Source: SXTU01 sp964496695
GTDB taxonomy: Bacteria > Verrucomicrobiota > Verrucomicrobiia > Limisphaerales > SXTU01
Direction: 5' to 3'
Assembly (NCBI GenBank): GCA_964496695.1
Contig: CAZCBE010000005.1
Coordinates: forward strand, 62,001-126,000
Length of the DNA: 64,000 bases
Made by a program: the position numbers and the translations under genes. The notes below the pieces were generated by a model, which was not told the origin of the DNA, searched no databases, and saw only the letters and a list, made by a program, of their open reading frames with translations. Shown piece by piece: positions 7,562 through 15,808 of the stretch (position 1 is the first letter of the stretch; each line of letters opens with the position of its first letter).

Positions 7562-8356
7562 TTACTTGTTGGGAAAGCTCATGGTCCGTGGTGGTTGCGG
7601 CATGGCGTCCTGCATCACGTCCACCACGCCACGATGGGCGGCGAACCAATAGGCTCCGCCCGCCATCACACACCCGCAGGCCACCACCGCCAAGCTGGCC
7701 GGCCCGATCCACAGGTCGCTGAAAGCCCCGAGCACTCCGCCCGCACCGAAGGCCCCGAAGACCAAGGCGAGGAAGCGCAGCTTCCAAAAGTCAATCTGCC
7801 GGTGTCGCGCCCAGTGGCCCAGCATGACGCCGATGTCCGTGGCCAGCCCGGTCACATGGGTGGTGCGGATCATCAATCCGCAGTAGCTGCTGGTCATGCC
7901 ATTCTGCAGGCCACAGGCCATGGAGATGGCCGGCAACGCGAAGCGGTGTTGGTGAGCCAGGAGATAGCTGGCGAGCCCCAGCAGCCCGCCTTCAATCAAA
8001 AGTGCGATTCCGTAGCTGCGCCCAGGAATCAGTTTCCACGCTCCCACCACTATGCCAGCCAGCATGGCCCCAACCACAAACCCCACGATGATGCCCACCG
8101 ACGTCACGGCATCGATGGCAAGCCCCTCCGCGAGGTTCAACCCAAGATGCGACACCGCCCCCGTCATGTGGCTGACCGGCGTGCGGAAGAACCCGAGCGC
8201 CACCGTGTTGATGAAGCCCGCAGTGGCCGCGAGCGCCAAGGCTCCGGGCAGCAGATGGGGAATCCGCTTGAAGGCCTGCTGCTTGTCAATTTGCTGCGGG
8301 TGCGAGTAAGGCACGGGGAAATCGCCTCGGGCCGCCACGGGTTCGGTGCCGGCCAC
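7562..8356 (-). CDS. DUF1275 (YoaK-like) membrane protein
   Basis: A 264-residue protein of the DUF1275/YoaK family of small multi-pass membrane proteins, function unknown. After a hydrophilic N-terminus of about 35 residues come LLPGALALAATAGFINTVAL and RTPVSHMTGAVSHLG, the diagnostic region of the family (GxxNxxxLGxFxTxVSHxTG). The central ACGLQNGMTSSY and THVTGLATDIGVMLG motifs also match. About six membrane helices are visible. The longest start was kept, but the family similarity begins around residue 35 and a shorter start is possible. Confidence 0.83.
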   Translation of the reverse strand: MAGTEPVAARGDFPVPYSHPQQIDKQQAFKRIPHLLPGALALAATAGFINTVALGFFRTPVSHMTGAVSHLGLNLAEGLAIDAVTSVGIIVGFVVGAMLAGIVVGAWKLIPGRSYGIALLIEGGLLGLASYLLAHQHRFALPAISMACGLQNGMTSSYCGLMIRTTHVTGLATDIGVMLGHWARHRQIDFWKLRFLALVFGAFGAGGVLGAFSDLWIGPASLAVVACGCVMAGGAYWFAAHRGVVDVMQDAMPQPPRTMSFPNK

Positions 8357-8423
8357 CCACAGAATAATGCGGGAACGGGTTTTGGCAACGATTCGTCACG
8401 ACCTCGTAATCTGAGCGAGTGAA

Positions 8424-8915
8424 TCAATGCCGCAGCGAGGCCACGCGCGCGCAAACTTCCCGGGGCAGCATCCGGCGGCCCAGCCAGTTGAAGGGATGAA
8501 CGCTGGTTGCCGGCCCTGCGCCGTTGACCAACGGACGGCCTTCGCAGGCCCAGTCGAAGATCGCTCCTTCCAGGTTGAAGACTTCCCGGTGCCCCGCGCG
8601 AACCAGCCGCCGCGCCATGACCGAGGAGCGAAAGCCCGCCGCGCAGTAGCACACCACAGGTTGCTCCACCGGCACGCCGGCCAGAATCTCCCCTGCCCCG
8701 CTGCCGAAATCCACCCGTCGCGCGCCCGCCAAGTGGCTCACGGTAAACTCCTCCGGTTGGCGCACGTCCAGCAGCAGCGGTCGCGGACGTGACGCATCCG
8801 CCAGCCACGCGGCAAGCTGCGCGGTCGGAAGCTGCCGCACCGACGGGAAGCCCGCGCGCATGAACCAGCGGGCAAGATTGCGTAACAGCCGGTGCATCGC
8901 GGCGGAGTGAACCAT
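8424..8915 (-). CDS. Rhodanese-like domain protein
   Basis: A 163-residue single rhodanese domain, likely a sulfur-transfer protein carrying a persulfide on its active cysteine. The CH2A region reads LLLDVRQPEEFTVSHLAGAR. The active loop is VVCYCAAGFRSS, with Cys followed by a five-residue loop ending in Arg-Ser. The CH2B-like end reads VFNLEGAIFDWACEGRPLV. The N-terminal extension (MVHSAAMHRLLRNLARWFMR) is basic and amphipathic; an alternative ATG lies six codons in. The upstream 305-base divergent gap to plsY contains only the family C repeat. Confidence 0.85.
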   Translation of the reverse strand: MVHSAAMHRLLRNLARWFMRAGFPSVRQLPTAQLAAWLADASRPRPLLLDVRQPEEFTVSHLAGARRVDFGSGAGEILAGVPVEQPVVCYCAAGFRSSVMARRLVRAGHREVFNLEGAIFDWACEGRPLVNGAGPATSVHPFNWLGRRMLPREVCARVASLRH

Positions 8916-8981
8916 CCCCTTGCCGGCCTCGCAAGTGAGAGGATCAAATGTCCGAAAGGAAGAGCGTGGTGAACGCCCCTC

Positions 8982-9142
8982 TCATTAGCACCCGGCTTCA
9001 GCCGGGTGGGCCTCAAGGCTCTGAGAACCCAGCCGTTTCAACGGCTTTCTGGACTTCCGACAACAACCCACCTCAGCAAACCGTTGAAACGGTTTGCCTA
9101 TTCCACAACCGCTTTCACCCGGCTGAAGCCGGGTGCTAATGA
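8982..9142. repeat. Dyad repeat, family C
   Basis: A 161-base element with near-perfect terminal inverted repeats of about 27 bases, starting TCATTAGCACCCGGCTTCAG. A second internal pair (CCGTTTCAACGG and CCGTTGAAACGG) also forms hairpins. It lies in the divergent gap between the rhodanese gene and plsY. No flanking direct repeat is evident. Confidence 0.8.
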
Positions 9143-9220
9143 CACATTCCCCCGCAGCCTGTCGTTCGAAGCCTTGAAGTTTGAACTTTGAACTTTGGGC
9201 TCCCGAAACATACTCAGCGC

Positions 9221-9943
9221 GTGGCTGCCGCACTCATCACATTGGTTTTGCTGAGCTATCTGCTGGGCTCGATCCCGACCGGCTTTCTCGTCGCCAAGGC
9301 GAAGGGCGTGGACATCCGCAGCATGGGCAGCGGGAACATCGGCGCGACCAATGTCTTCCGCATCCTGGGCAAGGGGCCGGGGATTTTCGTGCTGACGATG
9401 GATGCGTTGAAGGGGGCATTGGCGGTGTTGGCTGCCGGGGCGTTGACAGAATTGGTGATGCTAGGGTTCATGCCTGAGACAGCGTCCGGCTTGTTCACTC
9501 CCTATTTCGGCGAGATCAGTCGGAGGGATGCATATCTTAGAGATGTGTGGCAGCATCACCCTGCTATCGCCGGCATCTGCGCCATCCTCGGCCACAACTA
9601 CACCTGCTGGCTCAAGTTCAAGGGCGGCAAGGGCATCGCCACCACGGCGGGCGTCTTCGCGGCGCTGGCTCCGGCGGCGTTTGGCATCGCGCTGGCGGCG
9701 TGGCTCGCGGTCTTTGCGGCCAGCCGCTACGTCTCCCTCGCCTCCATCGTCGCGGCGGTCGCGCTGCCGCTGGCCGTCTGGCTCACGGGCAACGGCGGCC
9801 TGCTCATCGGCGTCTCGGCCGCGCTGGGCGCGCTCGCAATCTACAAGCACAAAGCCAACATCCAGCGCCTGCGGGACGGCACCGAGAACCGCGTCGGGGG
9901 GAAGAAGGCGGAGCCAGCCCCGACGCCGGAGAAGAAGAATTAG
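9221..9943 (+). CDS. plsY: Glycerol-3-phosphate acyltransferase PlsY
   Basis: A 240-residue inner-membrane enzyme that transfers an acyl group from acyl phosphate to glycerol-3-phosphate, the first step of phospholipid synthesis in most bacteria. The three PlsY motifs are present: MGSGNIGATNVFR, GHNYTCWLKFKGGKGIAT (glycine-rich phosphate loop) and YKHKANIQRLRDGTENR near the C-terminus. A start at GTG 9221 gives the usual short N-terminus before the first helix; an ATG at 9188 would add 11 residues. An extra stretch of about 25 residues (FMPETASGLFTPYFGEISRR region) lies between the first two motifs. It precedes gpsA, which makes its substrate. Confidence 0.92.
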   Translation: MAAALITLVLLSYLLGSIPTGFLVAKAKGVDIRSMGSGNIGATNVFRILGKGPGIFVLTMDALKGALAVLAAGALTELVMLGFMPETASGLFTPYFGEISRRDAYLRDVWQHHPAIAGICAILGHNYTCWLKFKGGKGIATTAGVFAALAPAAFGIALAAWLAVFAASRYVSLASIVAAVALPLAVWLTGNGGLLIGVSAALGALAIYKHKANIQRLRDGTENRVGGKKAEPAPTPEKKN

Positions 9944-9972
9944 CCACGAAAGGACGCAGAGAACGCAAAGAT
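9944..9972. repeat. Short dispersed word, family O copy 1
   Basis: GCCACGAAAGGACGCAGAGA followed by ACGCAAAGATG, directly after the plsY stop. A related, inverted word occurs at 28145-28198 before the MFS gene. It looks like one arm of a hairpin family whose other arm is absent here. Confidence 0.5.
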
Positions 9973-9980
9973 GAAATCCG

Positions 9981-10078
9981 GAAACGTCCAACGCTCAACA
10001 CTCAACGCTCAACATCCAACGATGTGCCGCGCGGCATTTCTGAGCGTTGAGCGTTGGACGTTGGACGTTGGACGTTTC
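9981..10078. repeat. Dyad built of a reiterated word, family F
   Basis: The left arm repeats CCAACGCTCAACACTCAACG-type words and the right arm repeats the inverse (GAGCGTTGGACGTTGGACG). Each arm is about 38 bases, with a loop of about 20 bases holding CCGCGCGGC. It lies between plsY and gpsA in the same orientation, so it may trim or stabilise the plsY transcript or separate the two genes. Confidence 0.75.
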
Positions 10079-10125
10079 CCCGTCTTCTCCGCACCCTTTA
10101 TGCCCTCTCGCGGCAAAATCTCCCC

Positions 10126-11106
10126 ATGAACATCACCGTCCTCGGCGCGGGCGCGTGGGGCACCGCGCTCGCCAAGCTGCTCCGCGAGTCGGGCCATGAG
10201 GTCACGCTCTGGGGCCACGACCCGGCGCACCTCGCCGACCTCCGCAACACCGGTCGCAACGAGCGCTACCTGCCCAATGTCGCCTTGCCCGAGGGGTTGC
10301 ACTATGTGGAGAGCCTTCCGGATGCGGTGGCCGGTGCGAAGGAGATCATCGTGGCCGTCCCCTCGCGCGCCTTTCGTGAGGTATCGGTCGCGCTCACGGA
10401 CTTCAACGGGCTCGCGGTGAGCGTCACCAAGGGCATTGAGCACGACAGCGGGCTGACCATGTGCGGCGTGCTGGCCGCATGCGCTCCCCGTGCCAAGGTC
10501 GCCGCGCTGTCCGGCCCCACACTCGCGCATGAGGTCGCACGCGGCATCCCCTCGGCCATCGTGGCCGCCAGCAGCGATCCCGCTGCGGCCCGAGTGGTGC
10601 AAAGTCTGTTTCACCGGCCCGCGTTCCGGGTCTATACGAGCAACGACCTGCTGGGAGTGGAACTCGGCGGTGCGCTAAAGAACATCATCGCCATCGCCGC
10701 CGGGGTGTGTGACGGCCTCGGCTTCGGCGACAATGCGAAGGCCGCGCTCGTCACCCGCGCCGTGGCCGAAATGCGCCGCCTAGGCGTGGCCTGCGGCGCG
10801 CAAGGCGAGACGTTCGCGGGCCTGAGCGGCCTCGGAGATTTGACCGTCACCTGCTTTTCCAAGCTGAGCCGCAACCGTGGCTTCGGTGAACAGTTGGGCC
10901 GGGGTGCATCGCAGGCCGAACTCCTCGCGTCCAGCCGCCATGTGGTGGAAGGCCATCCCACCGCGCGCTCCGCCTGGCAGCTCGCGCGCAAGCACGGCAT
11001 AGACACCCCCATCATCGAGCAGGTCCACGCGATGCTCTATGAGGGGAAGGACGTGAAGACGGCGGTGCGAGACTTGACCAGCCGGGATTCCAAGGCGGAG
11101 GACTGA
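10126..11106 (+). CDS. gpsA: Glycerol-3-phosphate dehydrogenase [NAD(P)+]
   Basis: A 326-residue cytoplasmic enzyme reducing dihydroxyacetone phosphate to sn-glycerol-3-phosphate for phospholipid synthesis. ATG 10126 starts immediately before the Rossmann fingerprint MNITVLGAGAWGTALA. Other family landmarks are NERYLPNVALPEG, AVSVTKGIE, ALSGPTLAHEVARGIPSA, the catalytic-lysine region GVELGGALKNIIAIAAGVCD, and FAGLSGLGDLTVTC, all in the usual order. The upstream plsY uses its product. The gene converges on thrH across the family H hairpin. Confidence 0.94.
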   Translation: MNITVLGAGAWGTALAKLLRESGHEVTLWGHDPAHLADLRNTGRNERYLPNVALPEGLHYVESLPDAVAGAKEIIVAVPSRAFREVSVALTDFNGLAVSVTKGIEHDSGLTMCGVLAACAPRAKVAALSGPTLAHEVARGIPSAIVAASSDPAAARVVQSLFHRPAFRVYTSNDLLGVELGGALKNIIAIAAGVCDGLGFGDNAKAALVTRAVAEMRRLGVACGAQGETFAGLSGLGDLTVTCFSKLSRNRGFGEQLGRGASQAELLASSRHVVEGHPTARSAWQLARKHGIDTPIIEQVHAMLYEGKDVKTAVRDLTSRDSKAED

Positions 11107-11111
11107 GGAGG

Positions 11112-11186
11112 GAAAGTGATTAGTAATTAGTCCAAGGAGCAGCGCCCTCGCCGCAGCCGACTAAATACTTATCACTAATTACTTCC
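11112..11186. repeat. Dyad between convergent genes, family H
   Basis: AT-rich inverted repeat: left arm AGTGATTAGTAATTAGTC, right arm GACTAAATACTTATCACTAA. The arms reiterate an ATTAGT word. It occupies exactly the 80 bases between the convergent gpsA and thrH stops and is a plausible bidirectional terminator. Confidence 0.7.
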
Positions 11187-11789
11187 TCACAACTCCGCCT
11201 TCAACAGCCCCATCAACTCCGCATGTTTCTCCAGTGCCGGGAACTGCGGGAACTCCCGCTTCACGTTCTCAGGAGCGTGCAGGAGGAAGCCCTTGTCCGC
11301 CTGTAGCAGCATGGACGTGTCGTTGTAAGAATCACCGGCGGAAAGGACGCGGTAGTTGAGTAGTTGGAGCGCGCGCACGGACTGGCGCTTCTGGTCCACC
11401 ATGCGGAGCTGGTAGCCGGCGATGCGATCATTCTCCACGACGAGCCGGTGGCAGAAGAGCGTGGGCCAGCCGAGCTGGCGCATGAGCGGCTGCGCGAACT
11501 GCTCGAAGGTGTCGCTCAGGATGATGACCTGTGTGAGGGCGCGCAGCTCGTCCAGGAACTCCTTGCCGCCCGGCAGCGGAGCCAGCGTGCCGATGACCGC
11601 CTGGATGTCGGAGAGCTTGATGCCGTGCTGGTCGAGGATGCCGATGCGATAGCGCATGAGCTTGTCGTAGTCTGGCTCATCGCGCGTGGTGCGGCGCAGG
11701 TCGGGGATGCCGGTCTTCTCGGCGACGGCGATCCAAATCTCCGGCACGAGCACGCCTTCCAGGTCCAGGGTGACAATGGTCTGTTTCAC
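11187..11789 (-). CDS. thrH: Phosphoserine phosphatase / homoserine phosphotransferase ThrH
   Basis: A 200-residue HAD-superfamily protein matching ThrH, which dephosphorylates phosphoserine and can transfer its phosphate to homoserine. GTG 11789 is chosen because the family starts directly with the first HAD motif, here TIVTLDLEGVLVPEIW (E in place of the second Asp, as is usual in ThrH). Motif II is VIILSDTFEQF and motif III/IV is VLSAGDSYNDTSML; the length matches the family. Longer upstream frames run into the family A and B repeats and are not coding. It could supply serine here; thrC lies elsewhere in the window. Confidence 0.88.
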   Translation of the reverse strand: MKQTIVTLDLEGVLVPEIWIAVAEKTGIPDLRRTTRDEPDYDKLMRYRIGILDQHGIKLSDIQAVIGTLAPLPGGKEFLDELRALTQVIILSDTFEQFAQPLMRQLGWPTLFCHRLVVENDRIAGYQLRMVDQKRQSVRALQLLNYRVLSAGDSYNDTSMLLQADKGFLLHAPENVKREFPQFPALEKHAELMGLLKAEL

Positions 11790-11855
11790 GGCGCGGGAGA
11801 GTGGCGAGGCGAGGGACGGAAGTCGAGTGCGGGGTGCGATAGAAGCACGAAGCAG

Positions 11856-12016
11856 GCGCATCTCGACACTGCCCCCGCCCTCGCCTCGCCTGGAAAGCGA
11901 GGACGCTTGCGGCACGGCCGGCCGGAGGCCGGCGCTACGTAGCGCCCGCGTCCCGCGGGCCGTGTCGCCGGCGTCCGCGCCGGCTCGGTTTCGGGGGGCA
12001 GTGTCAAGATGCGCCC
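11856..12016. mobile_element. MITE-like element, family A copy 1
   Basis: Starts GCGCATCTCGACACTGCCCC and ends with the inverse, GGCAGTGTCAAGATGCGCCC. The core contains the family P hairpin (GGCCGGCCGGAGGCCGGCGC). The 7-base word GCACGAA occurs at 11845-11851 and again at 12017-12023, a candidate target-site duplication (four extra bases separate the left copy from the inverted repeat). There is no coding capacity. It lies in the 463-base gap upstream of thrH together with element B. Confidence 0.7.
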
Positions 12017-12050
12017 GCACGAATCCATGAAGCAAGCGAGGGCTTGAGTC

Positions 12051-12243
12051 GCTATGGAGTGCGGCGAGTTCTCGCCGCTTTCCGCAGGCGACTTGTCGCC
12101 GTCGAGGTTCGCTGGTGCTCGGTTTATCCGAGCGTCCTCCGGCTGGCGCGAGCCGGGGCGGCCCGGCCAAACGAGAGTGAATCGGACTTCGACGGCGACA
12201 AGTCGCCTGCGGAAAGCGGTGACAAGTCACCGCACTCCATAGC
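12051..12243. repeat. Dyad element with ~57-base arms, family B
   Basis: The first 57 bases, from GCTATGGAGTGCGGCGAG, return inverted at the end (about six mismatches). The arms are stacked mini-hairpins such as GGCGACTTGTCGCC. It lies between the thrH upstream region and the glycosyltransferase stop, 34 bases from family A copy 1. There is no coding capacity. Confidence 0.8.
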
Positions 12244-12252
12244 GCGCTGGGT

Positions 12253-13569
12253 TCAGGGACGCGTATCGCTCTGCCGAGGCTCAATTGGAACCAGTTTGCC
12301 GCCGGGGAGGACGCGGAGCTTCTGGCCGCGCCAGATGACGGTGTTGCCGAGGAAGGCCAGCGCCCAGATGGGGACTTGGAGGAGGTCTTTGAGCAGCGGA
12401 CAAAAAATACGTGCACACTCCAATCCGGAAATCGCATGGTTCCTGTTCATTTCGGAATCACTCCGTATCTTGAAGGCGTTTTCCAAGAAGACTGAGGCTT
12501 TTTCGTGTTGCCGGATGATTAGCCTTCCATCGCACTCAAAGGCTGCGCCGAGACGAATCACACATCCGAGCATGAACAGAAAACAGTTGTGGGCTAAGAG
12601 GAGTAGCTCGATTTGCGAAAAATCTCCTCCGAGAAGCCCCTTGTCTGAATGCGAGCTGATATGAACGAACGCTGCAATTGTCGCCAGCACCGTCCACACC
12701 GTCGCATTGCTCAGAATACTGAAGAAATACGGCACCGGCTGGCAGACGCGGATGGTGCGCGCCCAGCGGAGTTGGTGCGCCCAGACTTCGCGCCAGCCTT
12801 GCTCCCGCTCGTGGCATTCGACGACGACGGGGCACAGCTCAATGCGATAGCCGCGCTTCGCGATCTGGTGCCCGAGCTGGTAGTCGTCGGCGAGGTAGTC
12901 CACCAGCGCGTGGAAGCCGCCGATTTCATTGAGTTGCTTGCGCCGCGTGGCCATCACCGCACCGAGGGCGAAGTCGAGCGGCTTGAGCGTGCGGGACTGG
13001 AGCACCTGGCTCCAGAAGTCGGCGTTCACAGCCACGGCCTCCCACTGCATCGCGAGCGTGGTCGGGTTGGTGAGCGCGTAGAAGCAGTTCACGAGGCCGG
13101 CCTGCGGGTCGCGCAGCGGCTGGATGACTTGCGCGAGGAAGTCCGCTGGCACGCGCGTGTCCGCATCGCTCACCACGATGTGCTCGTGCTGTGCGAGGCG
13201 CTCCAGATGCACGAGCGTGGAGACCTTCGCATTGGGACCAAGCTGCTCCGGGCAGAGGACGAGCTGCGCGTTTGCTTGCGGGTGCTGCGCGAGGAGCTGG
13301 CGGACGACCTCGCAGACCGGGTCTTCCACCGCCGCCACACCGAAGAGGAGCTGCACCGGGCCGCGATAGTCCTGCCGGAACCAGCTCTCCAGACACCCGC
13401 GCGTTTCCGGGTCGAGGCCCTTGAGCGGCTTCAGCAGTGTGATGCCGGGAGCAAACGACACGTCCGCCACCCGCTGATGGAGCGGGAAGCGGCGCGCGGC
13501 CAGCCATTGCCAGAGCGTGATGCCGAGGCTCAAGACCGCGAGCGCGGCGAGGATGAGGTGCAGAAGCAC
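12253..13569 (-). CDS. GT21-type glycosyltransferase (ceramide glucosyltransferase / HpnI-like)
   Basis: A 438-residue membrane glycosyltransferase of the GT2 fold resembling ceramide glucosyltransferase and the hopanoid enzyme HpnI. An N-terminal membrane helix (residues about 2-24) precedes the catalytic domain: GITLLKPLKGLDPET, HIVVSDADTRVP (DxD-like), DYLADDYQLGHQIAKRGYR, and HQLRWARTIRV, which gives the (Q/R)xxRW motif. C-terminal hydrophobic segments follow from about residue 285. It probably transfers a sugar to a lipid. No hopanoid or sphingolipid genes are adjacent, so the acceptor is open. Confidence 0.82.
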   Translation of the reverse strand: MLLHLILAALAVLSLGITLWQWLAARRFPLHQRVADVSFAPGITLLKPLKGLDPETRGCLESWFRQDYRGPVQLLFGVAAVEDPVCEVVRQLLAQHPQANAQLVLCPEQLGPNAKVSTLVHLERLAQHEHIVVSDADTRVPADFLAQVIQPLRDPQAGLVNCFYALTNPTTLAMQWEAVAVNADFWSQVLQSRTLKPLDFALGAVMATRRKQLNEIGGFHALVDYLADDYQLGHQIAKRGYRIELCPVVVECHEREQGWREVWAHQLRWARTIRVCQPVPYFFSILSNATVWTVLATIAAFVHISSHSDKGLLGGDFSQIELLLLAHNCFLFMLGCVIRLGAAFECDGRLIIRQHEKASVFLENAFKIRSDSEMNRNHAISGLECARIFCPLLKDLLQVPIWALAFLGNTVIWRGQKLRVLPGGKLVPIEPRQSDTRP

Positions 13570-13717
13570 GCGCGGTTCTTAGCATGAGGGGACACGGGGG
13601 AACAATCCTTGAGCCGGGAAACCCGGCATGGCCCGCGAAACACGCAAAAAGCCGGGAAAGGAGAAGGTGGGCATTCTTTCAGGCCGGATGACAGTCCCAG
13701 TAACCGACCCATAGCCG

Positions 13718-13860
13718 GGCGCATCCGCGCACTGCCCCCCTCAACCTCGCCCCGTGGGGCGAGCGGGGACGCTTGCGGCACAGCCGGCCGGAGGCCGGCG
13801 CTACATAGCGCCGGTGACCGCGACGGCTCGGCTTCAGGAGCAGTGTCAAGATGCGCCCCG
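13718..13860. mobile_element. MITE-like element, family A copy 2
   Basis: Ends GGCGCATCCGCGCACTGCCC and the inverse GCAGTGTCAAGATGCGCCCC, with a family P hairpin core as in copy 1. The word ATAGCCG flanks it exactly on both sides (13711-13717 and 13861-13867), a candidate 7-base target duplication. It fills most of the 381-base divergent gap between the glycosyltransferase and the PH-domain gene. A TTGACA at 13885 is the only promoter-like word there, and its spacing to TATTCT (20 bases) is poor. Confidence 0.72.
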
Positions 13861-13950
13861 ATAGCCGATGGGGTGCTGGCCCCCTTGACACCTCCAGTCC
13901 GCCGCCGGACTATTCTGACCGCACCAGCCATCACCCCATCCAACCTTGCC

Positions 13951-14421
13951 ATGAGCGACGAAAAGCCGGTTTTCCGCGGAAGCTCCTCCCAGGTGCTCAA
14001 CCTCACCCACTTCGCCGCCGTGATCGTGGTGGACGCACTGGTCATCGTCGCCAGTGTCCAGTTCGACAGCCGCCTGGCCGCCCTGCTGGTGGTCCCGCTG
14101 GCATATGCGGGCTGGCGCTGGTGGGTGGTCGCCAGCCGCGTGTATGAGATTTCCACCGAACGAATCAAGGTCACAACCGGGCTGGTGAACAAACGGACGG
14201 ACGACCTGGAACTCTACCGGGTGAAGGACACTGTGCTGGAGGAACCGGCCCTGCTACGGCTCGCCGGCGCGGGCAACATCGTGCTGACCACGAACGACGC
14301 GACGACGCCAAGGCTGGTGCTCGAAGCGCTCACCGGTGCGAAGGAGCTGCGGGAGCAAATGCGCACGCACATCGAGGCCTGCCGCGACCGCAAGGGGACA
14401 CGGCTGACGGAGCTGGAATGA
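13951..14421 (+). CDS. PH-domain membrane protein (bPH2/YdbS-like)
   Basis: A 156-residue membrane protein. ATG 13951 gives MSDEKPVFRGSSSQVLN, typical of the family; longer frames read into family A repeat DNA. Two adjacent hydrophobic segments (HFAAVIVVDALVIVAS and LAALLVVPLAYAGWRWW) are followed by a bacterial PH domain with RVYEISTERIKVTTGLVNKR and DDLELYRVKDTVLEEP. The C-terminal part, GNIVLTTNDATTPRLVLEAL, completes the fold. Such proteins are membrane-bound and poorly characterised. It converges with the PilB-type ATPase across a dyad repeat. Confidence 0.8.
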   Translation: MSDEKPVFRGSSSQVLNLTHFAAVIVVDALVIVASVQFDSRLAALLVVPLAYAGWRWWVVASRVYEISTERIKVTTGLVNKRTDDLELYRVKDTVLEEPALLRLAGAGNIVLTTNDATTPRLVLEALTGAKELREQMRTHIEACRDRKGTRLTELE

Positions 14422-14435
14422 CGGGCACGTAGTCG

Positions 14436-14535
14436 GGGAGCGCGGCGTTCACGCCGCAGAACGCCGCGATTGAAAAGTGTGCCCGGACGACCATCAGCGT
14501 GCTCACGTTTCTGCGGCCTGAAGGCCGCGGTCCTC
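14436..14535. repeat. Dyad repeat, family E copy 1
   Basis: Left arm GGAGCGCGGCGTTCACGCCG, right arm TGCGGCCTGAAGGCCGCGGT; each arm is a mini-hairpin. It lies between the convergent PH-domain and PilB-type genes. Copy 2, at 40254-40356, also separates convergent genes. Confidence 0.75.
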
Positions 14536-14568
14536 GTCGTCGGTGGCCAGCCACTGCGCGTCTCAGGC

Positions 14569-15792
14569 TTACAACTGGTCCGCCGCCACCTTGCGCGTGA
14601 CCTCTTCCAGCGTGGTGTCGCCGGCGAGGGCGCGGGCGAGTCCGCTCTGCCAGAGGGTTCTCATGCCGCTGTCCACGGCGAACTGCTGGATCACCCGCGT
14701 GGGCTTCTTCTCCATCACCGCGTCGCGCACCAGCTCATTGACCTGCAACAGCTCCGTGATCGAGAAGCGGCCGCTGTAGCCGGTCTCCTTGCACTCCGGA
14801 CAGCCGGAGCCCTGGCGGAAGGAGGCGTTGTCAATCTCCTCCTGCGTGAGCAGCTTGAGCAGCGCCGGCTCCGGCTCATAAGGGATGGCGCAGAACGAGC
14901 AGTTCTTCCGCACCAGACGCACGCCCATGACTCCCAGGATGCTGGACGCGAGGAGGAAGGGCTCGATGCCCATGTTGATAAGGCGGGCGAACACGCCGGC
15001 CGTCGTGCCGCTGTGGACGGTGCTGATCACCAGGTGCCCCGTGAGGCCGGCCTGCACGGCGATGCCGGCGGTCTCCGGATCGCGAATCTCACCCACCATG
15101 ATGATCTGGGGGTCCTGCCGCATCAGTGAGCGCAAGGCGGCGGCGAAGGTGAAGTCCTGCGCGGGGTTCAACTGCGCCTGGCTGACGGTCGGGATCGGCA
15201 CCTCGACGGGGTCCTCGACGGACGCGATGCTGACGGAGGTGCCGTGCTTGGTCAGAAGATAATGGAGGGCGCAGTAGATGGCCGTGGTCTTGCCGGAACC
15301 GGTGGGGCCCGTGAGCAGGATCAGGCCGTTGGGCTTGTTGACGAGCTGGATAAATCGTTCCTTGGTCTCCGGCTCCAGCCCCAGCCGGTCAATGTCGAAG
15401 GAGCGCGTGGAGGGATCGAAAATACGGCAGACGACCTTTTCACCAAGCACGGTCGGGAAGATGGAGACGCGCAACTGCACGTTGCCGAATTCCGGGCCCA
15501 TGTTGACTTTGCCGTCCTGCGCCACGCCGCTGAGATGCGAGGCAAGGTTCGCCATGACCTTGAAGCGCCCGGCGATTTTTTCCTTCAGATCGCTCGGCAG
15601 ATGGACCATCTCGACGAGCTGGCCGCTGGTGCGCACGCGGACAGCCATGGACTCCTGCCACGGCTCGAAGTGGATGTCGCTGCCGCCCATCTGCACCGCA
15701 TCGTGGACGATGTAGTTCACCAGCGTGCTGATGTCGGCATCCAGCAACGTGGGAAGGGACTGGAGGTAGGCTTCAGTATGGGTCTGGCTCAT
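14569..15792 (-). CDS. PilB/GspE-family type II/IV secretion ATPase
   Basis: A 407-residue secretion ATPase of the GspE/PilB group, which powers assembly of type IV pili or type II secretion pseudopili from the cytoplasmic face. The N-domain shows GGSDIHFEPWQESMAVRVR. The core has Walker A LTGPTGSGKTTAIY, an Asp-box (SVEDPVE), Walker B IIMVGEIRDPETA and His-box GHLVISTVHSG. The C-terminal zinc site has CSFC and CPEC pairs. It lacks the extra N-terminal MshEN domain, so it is short for PilB. No pilus genes are adjacent. ATG 15792 (MSQTHTEAYL) is chosen because upstream codons overlap the preceding gene's end. Confidence 0.88.
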   Translation of the reverse strand: MSQTHTEAYLQSLPTLLDADISTLVNYIVHDAVQMGGSDIHFEPWQESMAVRVRTSGQLVEMVHLPSDLKEKIAGRFKVMANLASHLSGVAQDGKVNMGPEFGNVQLRVSIFPTVLGEKVVCRIFDPSTRSFDIDRLGLEPETKERFIQLVNKPNGLILLTGPTGSGKTTAIYCALHYLLTKHGTSVSIASVEDPVEVPIPTVSQAQLNPAQDFTFAAALRSLMRQDPQIIMVGEIRDPETAGIAVQAGLTGHLVISTVHSGTTAGVFARLINMGIEPFLLASSILGVMGVRLVRKNCSFCAIPYEPEPALLKLLTQEEIDNASFRQGSGCPECKETGYSGRFSITELLQVNELVRDAVMEKKPTRVIQQFAVDSGMRTLWQSGLARALAGDTTLEEVTRKVAADQL

Positions 15793-15808
15793 GGCGCGAG
15801 TGCGTTGG

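Noticed and set aside
6311..8422. A 703-residue plus-strand frame spanning repeat D, DUF554 and DUF1275
   Set aside because: It reads through a repeat, through DUF554 in another frame and antisense to DUF1275. Its product is low-complexity Arg/His/Gly and has no domain.
9981..10078. CRISPR-like array
   Set aside because: The repeated words are 8-12 bases and contiguous, arranged as an inverted repeat with no unique spacers and no cas genes.
12649..13587. A 312-residue plus-strand frame opposite the glycosyltransferase
   Set aside because: The minus strand has the DxD and (Q/R)xxRW motifs of GT21-type enzymes; the plus-strand frame is Arg/Glu/Ala-rich without motifs.
13885..13916. Promoter of the PH-domain gene (TTGACA ... 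TATTCT)
   Set aside because: The 20-base spacing is outside the normal range and no better -10 hexamer is present at 16-18 bases.
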